From NCBI GenBank assembly GCA_905215205.1, contig CAJMPK010000076.1:1-7158 (forward strand): DNA of 7,158 nt. Reading direction: 5' to 3'. This document shows, piece after piece, positions 1 to 5,043 of the stretch; position 1 is the first letter of the stretch, and every line of letters begins with the position of its first letter. The position numbers and the translations under genes are program-made. Source of the DNA: an uncultured bacterium (lineage in GTDB: Bacteria > Actinomycetota > Coriobacteriia > Coriobacteriales > Coriobacteriaceae). Below the pieces are notes generated by a model. That model was given only the letters and a program-made list of their open reading frames with translations, was not told the DNA's origin and made no database searches.

Positions 1-272
1 GCCTGCTCGCCAACGCGCTGGCCAAAGCTGCCAAGGAGCGCGGCATTAACCTCGAGACCGCTGCTGAGGCCTATGGCAACCACGTCGACATGCTCCCCGA
101 CTTCGACCTGGTCGTCCTGGCCCCGCAGGCCGCCAGCTACCTGGCCGACCTGCAGAAGGACTGCGAACGCGTGGGCAACAAGTGCGTCGCCTGCCGTGGC
201 AAGCAGTACATCGAGCTCTCCCAGAACGGCGACAAGTCTCTCGCCTTCGTGAGTGAGCAACTTTCGAAGTAA
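1..272 (+). CDS. lacE: PTS lactose-type EIICB component, C-terminal EIIB part (5' truncated by window)
   Basis: Partial gene: the open frame enters from the left edge (first full codon at base 3) and stops at TAA 270-272, giving 89 visible residues. It is the end of a lactose/cellobiose-family EIIB domain, the cytoplasmic module that takes phosphate from EIIA onto a cysteine and passes it to the sugar held by EIIC. Visible landmarks are LLANAL just after where the phospho-cysteine loop should be, YGNHVDMLPDFDLVVLAPQ in the middle, and GKQYIEL near the end. These align with the C-terminus of the complete LacE at 5044-6804 and, from family memory, with Firmicute LacE. The cysteine itself and the EIIC membrane part lie outside the window, so an EIICB fusion is inferred. 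A stand-alone EIIB is possible. It sits 66 bases before lacG copy 1 on the same strand, suggesting one operon. Confidence 0.85.
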   Translation, partial: LLANALAKAAKERGINLETAAEAYGNHVDMLPDFDLVVLAPQAASYLADLQKDCERVGNKCVACRGKQYIELSQNGDKSLAFVSEQLSK

Positions 273-281
273 GTAACGCCC

Positions 282-315
282 AGGGCCAGCCGACCATCCA
301 AGACCGGCTGGCCCT
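282..315 (+). terminator. Intercistronic hairpin, weak or partial terminator
   Basis: AGGGCCAGCCG (282-292) pairs perfectly with CGGCTGGCCCT (305-315) around a 12-base loop. The tail (TCGATTTAG) is only weakly T-rich, so full termination is doubtful. It lies between the lacE-like stop and lacG1. Inference: it may lower read-through or protect the upstream transcript's 3' end, letting the transporter and hydrolase be made in different amounts. Confidence 0.55.
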
Positions 316-338
316 TCGATTTAGACGATTGGATCATC

Positions 339-1778
339 ATGTCCGTTAATCCTGCTAGCGTCACCAACCCGCCCGCGCAGTTTCCCGAGGACTTTGTCTT
401 TGGCGGCGCCACCGCTGCCTACCAGGTAGAGGGCGAGACCCGCACTCACGGTAAGGGCAAGGTTGCCTGGGACGACTTCCTGGAGGCCCAGGGCCGTTTC
501 TCCCCCGATCCCGCTTCGGACTTCTACAACCAGTACCCCGTCGATCTGGAGCTGTGCGAGGAGTTCGGCATCAACGGCATTCGCCTCTCCATCGCCTGGA
601 GCCGCATCTTCCCCAACGGCACCGGCGAAATCAACCCCGAGGGCGTCCAGTTCTACCACGATCTCTTCGCCGAGTGCCACAAGCACCACGTTGAGCCGTT
701 CGTCACGCTGCATCACTTTGACACGCCGCTTCCCCTCTTTGAGAAGGGCGACTTCCTCAACCGCGAGACCATCGACGCCTTTGTGGACTTTGCCACCTTC
801 TGCTTTAAGGAGTACGCCGACCAGGTGACCTACTGGTTCACCTTTAACGAGATCTGGGCCGACGCCTCCAACACCTACATCGAGGGCACCTTCCCCGGTG
901 GCGTCAAGGCGCATCTGGCCGAGGCCTTCCAGTGCGAGCACAACATGATGCTCGCCCACGCCAAGGCCGTGCTGGCCTTCCACAACGGCGGCTTTAAGGG
1001 CAAAATCGGCGTCATCCAGTCGCTGGAGTTTAAGTACCCGCTCAACGAGAACGACCCCGCCGACATCAAAGCCGCCAACAACGAGCACGTGCTGCAAAAC
1101 CAGTTTTTGCTCGACGCGACGTTCCGCGGCGAGTATGCCCCCGACACCCTCGAGTGCGCCAACCGCCTGGCTGCCGTCTCGGGCGGCACCATCGAGATCT
1201 TGGACGAGGACCTCGAGATTATGCGCGAGGCAGCGCTCTACAACGACTACCTGGGCGTTAACAACTATCAGTGCCGTTTTTTGAAGGCTTACGATGGCGA
1301 GAACGACCTGCACCACAACGGTACGGGCGAGAAGGGCACCGGTCGCTGGCGCGTCAAGGGCATTGGCGAGCATGTGAACAAGCCCGGCATCCCCACCACC
1401 GACTGGGACTGGATCATCTATCCCGAGGGTCTGTTCGATCTGCTCGTCTACATTAAGCAGCGCTACCCCAACTACAAGCAGATCTTCATCACCGAGAACG
1501 GCATGGGCTACAAGGACCCCTACAAGAACGGTTTTGTGGACGACCAGCCGCGCATCGACTACATCGAGCAGCACCTGCGTTGGCTGCTCAAGGCCATGGA
1601 GGTGGGCGTCAACGTGGGCGGCTACTTCCTGTGGAGCCTGCAGGATCAGTTCTCCTGGACCAATGGCTACAACAAGCGTTACGGCTTCTTCTACGTTGAC
1701 TTTGAAACCCAGAAGCGCACGCCCAAGGCAAGCGCCTACTGGTACAAGCACGTGGCGCAGACCCGTCGTCTGGACTAG
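339..1778 (+). CDS. lacG: 6-phospho-beta-galactosidase, GH1 family (copy 1)
   Basis: A 479-residue cytoplasmic glycoside hydrolase family 1 enzyme, the usual length for LacG. It would hydrolyse lactose 6-phosphate or similar PTS-delivered 6-phospho-beta-galactosides. The N-terminal GH1 signature (FVFGGATAAYQVEG) lies near residues 19-32. The acid/base is Glu171 in TFNE and the nucleophile Glu386 in ITENG. The phosphate-binding loop is Ser439, Lys446 and Tyr448 in FSWTNGYNKRYG, matching the spacing of Ser428/Lys435/Tyr437 in Lactococcus LacG. Trp440 matches LacG Trp429, the residue tied to galactose rather than glucose preference; phospho-beta-glucosidases usually differ there. The whole chain reads like LacG (PASDFY, VEPFVTLHHFDTP, TDWDWIIYPEGL). 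Odd point: NNY at 308-310 where NYY is usual, although the second Tyr is kept. The ATG at 339 has only a weak GGA upstream, so expression may depend on coupling to the upstream gene. Activity on 6-phospho-glucosides cannot be excluded. Confidence 0.9.
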   Translation: MSVNPASVTNPPAQFPEDFVFGGATAAYQVEGETRTHGKGKVAWDDFLEAQGRFSPDPASDFYNQYPVDLELCEEFGINGIRLSIAWSRIFPNGTGEINPEGVQFYHDLFAECHKHHVEPFVTLHHFDTPLPLFEKGDFLNRETIDAFVDFATFCFKEYADQVTYWFTFNEIWADASNTYIEGTFPGGVKAHLAEAFQCEHNMMLAHAKAVLAFHNGGFKGKIGVIQSLEFKYPLNENDPADIKAANNEHVLQNQFLLDATFRGEYAPDTLECANRLAAVSGGTIEILDEDLEIMREAALYNDYLGVNNYQCRFLKAYDGENDLHHNGTGEKGTGRWRVKGIGEHVNKPGIPTTDWDWIIYPEGLFDLLVYIKQRYPNYKQIFITENGMGYKDPYKNGFVDDQPRIDYIEQHLRWLLKAMEVGVNVGGYFLWSLQDQFSWTNGYNKRYGFFYVDFETQKRTPKASAYWYKHVAQTRRLD

Positions 1779-1824
1779 TGGCTGGCGGGGTTGCCCGCTC
1801 ACACAACCTGTCCCCATTTCTCAG

Positions 1825-1873
1825 CCGGGGGCGGCACGTCACACGGCGCGCCGCCCCCGGTCTTTTTGTTTTT
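1825..1873 (+). terminator. Rho-independent terminator after lacG copy 1
   Basis: CCGGGGGCGGC (1825-1835) pairs perfectly with GCCGCCCCCGG (1850-1860), followed at once by the T-rich tract TCTTTTTGTTTTT. This is a strong intrinsic terminator, 46 bases past the lacG1 stop, and closes the first module. There is no T-tract on the other strand, so it should not stop the convergent regulator. Confidence 0.92.
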
Positions 1874-1889
1874 GGGCTGGTCGGGAGCC

Positions 1890-1954
1890 GTTTGTCTCGA
1901 TCTGTAACATCTAGCCGAGTTTTTTGGTCCTAGCTGTTACAGATTGAGACGAAC
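1890..1954. repeat. Palindromic intergenic repeat, copy 1
   Basis: A 65-base unit with two 25-base arms (1890-1914 and 1930-1954) and a 15-base loop (CCGAGTTTTTTGGTC). The arms pair except for one mismatch and two G-T wobbles, and hold the core TGTAACA ... TGTTACA. It matches the copy at 6900-6964 in 57 of 65 bases and is related to the adjacent copy at 1971-2035. It lies between convergent genes. The function is unknown: a REP-like palindrome, a small non-autonomous element, or a transcript-end structure for the minus-strand regulator are all possible. Confidence 0.85.
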
Positions 1955-1970
1955 AGGATTGCTCTTTCCG

Positions 1971-2035
1971 AAGAATCTAAATCTGTAACACGTAGCCCGC
2001 TTTTGACCGTCTACCTGTTACAAATCGAGACAAAC
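1971..2035. repeat. Palindromic intergenic repeat, copy 2 (diverged)
   Basis: It has the same 25-15-25 layout as copy 1, 81 bases further on and in the same orientation. Arms are 1971-1995 and 2011-2035, with loop CCCGCTTTTGACCGT. The outer left arm has decayed, and 16 of 25 arm positions still pair. The TGTAACA/TGTTACA core is intact, and the inner arm shows a swapped base pair relative to copy 1. It ends 10 bases before the 3' end of the minus-strand LacI-family gene, so it would be the first structure met by transcription leaving that gene. Confidence 0.75.
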
Positions 2036-2045
2036 GGAGTAGGAC

Positions 2046-3074
2046 CTAACCCCGTATGTCCCTAACAGTCGAGCGTTCGACCAGCGTACTCGGCACATGA
2101 ATCGCCTCGATAGACGAGCTCTCTCCAATCGCCGCCTCAAACGCAAGCTTACCGACACCGCGCAAATCAAATCGCAGCGTCGTCAGCCGATTGTGAGGAA
2201 CAAGTCCCTCGAGTGCGTCGTCGATACCAACCACGCTCACGTCGTCGGGCACGGACAGGCCCGCGTTCTCGAGCGCGGCGATAACGCCCAGCGCCATCTG
2301 GTCATTTGCCGCAAGCACGGCAGTCGGCGCCTGCGACCCGCCGGCAAGCACCTCGGCCGCAATCCGCTCGCCCATGGCGTACCCACTGTCCGCACTCCAA
2401 TCGCCACGCAGCATCGGAGCGGCATCGACATGAGCACGACCCAGCGTATCGCGCCAACCGGCCTCACGAAAACGCGAGGAAATCGAGTTTTCCGGACCCG
2501 CCACAAACCGCATATTCGAGTGACCATGTTCCAGCAGAAAATTGGTCAACAGCTCGCACGAACCATACTGGTCGGAGTCGATCGTCGTGCAGCGCGGATG
2601 CGCATACATGGACAGGATGACCGTTCGCACTCCCGGCTGGGGAACAAACTCCTCAAAATCGGGAGCCATGCGGTTCATGTTGAGAATCATGCCGTCGACG
2701 GGTCGCTCGACCATGCGGCGCGAGGCATCGGCAAGTGTATAGGGCTTGTCGCCGCCCATCTCGATCATAGTGACGGCAAAATCGTGCTCGCGCGCCGCTT
2801 GCATGATACCCTCGAGCGTCGCCAGGTTACCGACACGTGTGATGTTGTACATGCACAGGCCAATAGAACGATACGACCCGCCGCGCAACGCCGCTCCAGC
2901 AAAATTGGGACGAAAGCCCAGCTCTTCCATGGCGGCCAGCACACGCTTGCGCGTCTTTTCCGTCACGTTAGGCATACCGTTGACCACGCGAGACACAGTC
3001 TGGCGGCTCACGCCAGCGAGCGCCGCAACCTCTGCCGCGCTCGCCGAATGACCATTCCTTGTCTGCTGAGCCAT
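2046..3074 (-). CDS. LacI/GalR-family transcriptional regulator
   Basis: A cytoplasmic DNA-binding regulator of the LacI family, 342 residues from the start chosen here (the usual length is about 330-350). The N-terminal helix-turn-helix is AAEVAALAGVSRQTVSRVVN, followed by the hinge (LGFRPNFAGAAL) and a periplasmic-binding-protein-like sensor domain ending in LVERSTVRDIRG. The motif AANDQMALGVIAALENAG is typical of the sensor core. Oddity: the hinge position that is usually Arg (PNxxARxL) is Ala, although the minor-groove Leu is kept. Start choice: ATG at 3074 leaves 10 residues before the HTH, as is normal. An in-frame GTG at 3083 has an AGG five bases upstream, and a longer ATG at 3131 has no visible ribosome site. 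It is divergent from lacG2 and has an operator-like site just after its promoter, so self-repression and control of the lactose genes are inferred. The effector is unknown, perhaps a sugar phosphate or galactoside. Confidence 0.9.
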   Translation of the reverse strand: MAQQTRNGHSASAAEVAALAGVSRQTVSRVVNGMPNVTEKTRKRVLAAMEELGFRPNFAGAALRGGSYRSIGLCMYNITRVGNLATLEGIMQAAREHDFAVTMIEMGGDKPYTLADASRRMVERPVDGMILNMNRMAPDFEEFVPQPGVRTVILSMYAHPRCTTIDSDQYGSCELLTNFLLEHGHSNMRFVAGPENSISSRFREAGWRDTLGRAHVDAAPMLRGDWSADSGYAMGERIAAEVLAGGSQAPTAVLAANDQMALGVIAALENAGLSVPDDVSVVGIDDALEGLVPHNRLTTLRFDLRGVGKLAFEAAIGESSSIEAIHVPSTLVERSTVRDIRG

Positions 3075-3135
3075 GCCTTCCACGCTAACCTGCTTCCCAA
3101 CTATTCCCCGCGCCCATGGCGCATCGTACATACAT

Positions 3136-3149
3136 TGATAACGTGCTCA
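3136..3149. promoter_or_regulatory. LacI-type operator site 1 (regulator side)
   Basis: TGATAACGTGCTCA is an imperfect palindrome with TGnnnAC half-sites around a central CG, the usual shape of LacI-family operators. It is nearly identical to the sites at 3268 and 3290. It lies about 6-19 bases downstream of the predicted start of the regulator transcript, where bound protein would block transcription. It also fits the CcpA cre pattern at 13 of 14 positions, so a global LacI-family protein is an alternative binder. Confidence 0.65.
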
Positions 3150-3161
3150 TGATACCCGAGC

Positions 3162-3191
3162 CATATACCACAACATGAAAACTTCTGTCAA
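3162..3191 (-). promoter_or_regulatory. Promoter for the LacI-family regulator
   Basis: Read on the minus strand, a perfect -35 TTGACA (3191-3186) is followed after 18 bases by the -10 TATATG (3167-3162). The -10 is preceded by TGG, an extended -10 element. Transcription should start near 3155, leaving a leader of about 80 bases before the start chosen at 3074, or about 24 bases before the alternative ATG at 3131. Confidence 0.75.
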
Positions 3192-3267
3192 TCAAAACCG
3201 CTTACCGAACAAATACAACCGTTCGCGGCTGTTTGAAGTTGTTTTGTTTCTATACATCCCAGCCGGA

Positions 3268-3281
3268 TGTTAACGTGCTCA
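3268..3281. promoter_or_regulatory. LacI-type operator site 2 (lacG2 side)
   Basis: TGTTAACGTGCTCA has the same TGnnnAC-GTGnnCA design as site 1, differing from it at one base. It sits 132 bases from site 1 and 22 bases (about two helical turns) from site 3, in the same orientation. Looping between sites, or cooperative binding to one face of the DNA, is a reasonable inference. Confidence 0.65.
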
Positions 3282-3289
3282 TTGTCAAA

Positions 3290-3303
3290 TGTTCACGTGC
3301 TCA
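3290..3303. promoter_or_regulatory. LacI-type operator site 3 (lacG2 side)
   Basis: TGTTCACGTGCTCA differs from site 2 at one base (C for A), which makes the centre a perfect CACGTG. If the TAAGAT at 3322-3327 is the -10 box of lacG2, this site covers the -35 position, as expected of a repressor target. Confidence 0.65.
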
Positions 3304-3321
3304 TTTTGGTTCTAATCATTT

Positions 3322-3327
3322 TAAGAT
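3322..3327 (+). promoter_or_regulatory. Possible -10 box for lacG2-lacE2
   Basis: TAAGAT in an AT-rich stretch (TTTTAAGATAGTG) is the best -10 candidate upstream of lacG copy 2. No convincing -35 lies 16-18 bases upstream, because operator site 3 occupies that place. This would suit a regulated or activator-dependent promoter, but the call is weak. The leader to lacG2 would be about 85-90 bases. A short run GGGCTTTTTCACC lies within it, but I see no clear riboswitch or antiterminator. Confidence 0.3.
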
Positions 3328-3418
3328 AGTGTTTATCGGGCTTTTTCACCGCTGAACGCTAACCAGGGAGCCTCCTGAGCGCAAACGCACAATATCGAAC
3401 AGCGAGACGAGAGGGTGT

Positions 3419-4867
3419 ATGCATATGTCTTTGCTAAACCGCGTACAGCAGCTGCCGAAGGGCTTTGTTTGGGGCGCCGCAACCGCCGCGTACCAAACGG
3501 AAGGTTCCACGAAGGTGGCAGGCAAGGGTAAGACCATGTGGGACGATTACCTTGTCGCCCAGGGTCGCTTTTTGCCCGACCCGGCCAGTGATTTCTACAA
3601 CCGCTACGAGGAGGATATCCGCCTTTCTGCCGAGCATGGACTCAACGCCATCCGTGTGTCCATCGCCTGGACCCGCATCTTCCCCAACGGCGACGATGCC
3701 GAGCCCCTCGCCGAGGGCGTTAAGCACTACCACGAGCTGTTCGCCTGCTGCAAAAAGTATGGCGTCGAGCCCTATGTGTCCCTGCATCACTTTGACTCCC
3801 CCGCCGCCCTGTTCAACCAGGGCGACTGGCTCAACCGCAAGACCGTCGACGCCTATGTGCGCTATGCCGAGTTCTGCTTCCGCGAGTTCCGCGAGGTCAA
3901 GAATTGGTTCACCATCAACGAGCTCATCAGCCTCTCGCACTCCCAATACATCCAAGGCAACTTCCCGCCCAACCATCACTTTGATGTGACGAGCGGCATC
4001 CAGAGCCAACACAACGAGCTCGTTGCCCACGCCCGCGCCGTCAACCTGTATAAGGATCTTGACGAGACCGAGCACCTGGGCGGACGCATTGGCATGGTCA
4101 ACGTCCTGACGCCGGCATATCCTGCCACAGACTCGCCCGCCGACCAGCACGCCGCCGACCTGTACAACGCCTTCTACACCGACTTCATCATGGACGGCGC
4201 CTTCCTGGGTCACTACTCCGCGCGCACCCTCTCACTCATCAACGAGATTCTGCGTGCCAACAACGCCACGCTTACGGTTGAGGACAGCGACATGGAGGAG
4301 CTCGCCAAGGCGGCGCCCCGCAACGATATGTTCGGCCTCAACTACTATCAGTCGGCGTTTATCGCCGCCTACGATGGCGAGTCCACCAACAGCTTTAACG
4401 GCACCGGAGACAAGGGCACCTCGTGCTTTAAGTTTAAGGGCGTCGGGCAGCAGGTCGATATGCCGGGTATCCCCACCACCGACTGGGATTGGCTCATCTA
4501 CCCGCAAGGCCTCTACGACACGCTCAAGCACATCAGCGCCACCTATCCCAACCTCCCCGTCATCTATATCACCGAAAACGGCCTGGGCCACAAGGACCCC
4601 GAGCCCGACGCAAACGGCATCGTCGCCGATCCCGAGCGCATCGACTTTGTCGACCAACACATGGAGAAGGTGCTCCAGGCGCGCGCCGAGGGCGTCGACG
4701 TCCAGGGCTACTTTATCTGGAGCCTGCAGGACCAGTTCTCGTGGGCCAACGGCTATAACAAGCGCTACGGCCTGTTCTACATCGACTTCGACACGCAAAA
4801 ACGCTACATCAAGCAGTCGGCACTCTGGTACAAGGAGCTCGCCGACACTATGGCGGACGCGCAGTAG
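3419..4867 (+). CDS. lacG: 6-phospho-beta-galactosidase, GH1 family (copy 2)
   Basis: A 482-residue GH1 hydrolase, paralogous to lacG1 (roughly half identical by eye). It has the same predicted job: cleaving 6-phospho-beta-galactosides brought in by the PTS. The N-terminal signature FVWGAATAAYQTEG lies at about residues 16-29. The acid/base is Glu168 in TINE and the nucleophile Glu386 in ITENG. The phosphate loop is Ser441, Lys448 and Tyr450 in FSWANGYNKRYG, with the LacG-type Trp442 that points to galactose preference. The NYY motif (308-310) is intact here, unlike in lacG1. Two starts are possible, ATG at 3419 and ATG at 3425. GAGGG at 3411-3415 is 3 and 9 bases from them respectively, so the second is plausible. 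It is the first gene of a lacG2-lacE2 unit, 176 bases before lacE2, and is divergent from the LacI-family gene with two operator-like sites upstream. Substrates may differ from copy 1, for example other beta-galactosides or phospho-glucosides. Confidence 0.9.
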   Translation: MHMSLLNRVQQLPKGFVWGAATAAYQTEGSTKVAGKGKTMWDDYLVAQGRFLPDPASDFYNRYEEDIRLSAEHGLNAIRVSIAWTRIFPNGDDAEPLAEGVKHYHELFACCKKYGVEPYVSLHHFDSPAALFNQGDWLNRKTVDAYVRYAEFCFREFREVKNWFTINELISLSHSQYIQGNFPPNHHFDVTSGIQSQHNELVAHARAVNLYKDLDETEHLGGRIGMVNVLTPAYPATDSPADQHAADLYNAFYTDFIMDGAFLGHYSARTLSLINEILRANNATLTVEDSDMEELAKAAPRNDMFGLNYYQSAFIAAYDGESTNSFNGTGDKGTSCFKFKGVGQQVDMPGIPTTDWDWLIYPQGLYDTLKHISATYPNLPVIYITENGLGHKDPEPDANGIVADPERIDFVDQHMEKVLQARAEGVDVQGYFIWSLQDQFSWANGYNKRYGLFYIDFDTQKRYIKQSALWYKELADTMADAQ

Positions 4868-4888
4868 CGCATCGCCTCGCTTTCCCCC

Positions 4889-4935
4889 GAGAGGGGAGCG
4901 GCCCTATGCGATACAAACCCAGCCGCTCCCCTCTC
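4889..4935 (+). other. Strong intercistronic hairpin between lacG2 and lacE2
   Basis: GAGAGGGGAGCGGC (4889-4902) pairs perfectly over 14 bases with GCCGCTCCCCTCTC (4922-4935) around a 19-base loop. No T-tract follows on either strand, so it is not a standard intrinsic terminator. A second, weaker stem (4952-4960 with 4974-4982, 8 of 9 pairs) follows. The likely role is to stabilise the upstream lacG2 message or reduce read-through into lacE2. The rest of the 176-base gap shows only a TAAGAT (5015-5020) that might be a weak -10 box. Confidence 0.6.
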
Positions 4936-5029
4936 TCCCCCTGGGACCGACCCCGCCTGCACCCGGGCTTTTAGCAAGCGGGAGACCATATAGGTTTTCA
5001 ACGTCCATGCCATTAAGATTTCATGCAAA

Positions 5030-5036
5030 GAGGAGC
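5030..5036 (+). promoter_or_regulatory. Strong ribosome binding site of lacE2
   Basis: AGAGGAG lies seven bases before the ATG at 5044. It is the clearest Shine-Dalgarno in the window and fixes the start of lacE2. Confidence 0.85.
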
Positions 5037-5043
5037 GTGAACT

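Noticed and set aside
321..1817. Long open frame (about 498 codons) on the minus strand opposite lacG1
   Set aside because: It mirrors lacG1 almost end to end and is a known side effect of high-GC codon use. Its translation is low-complexity (Val/Leu/Gly/Ala/Asp-rich), with no recognisable domain.
1890..1954. Standard rho-independent terminator
   Set aside because: The T-run lies in the loop, not after the stem, and a genuine terminator is already present at 1825-1873.
1890..2035. CRISPR array
   Set aside because: There are only two adjacent units, each an internal palindrome, with no spacer pattern and no cas genes.
2097..3152. Long open frame on the plus strand opposite the LacI-family gene
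   Set aside because: It is Arg/His-rich with no domain, while the minus strand encodes a clear HTH and sensor domain.
3331..3400. Antiterminator (LicT/RAT-type) site in the lacG2 leader
   Set aside because: The short GGGCTTTTT run has no convincing stem before it and no RAT-like sequence was seen.
4952..4982. Second hairpin upstream of lacE2 as a riboswitch or attenuator
   Set aside because: It has only nine positions with one mismatch, no T-tract and no recognisable ligand-binding fold.
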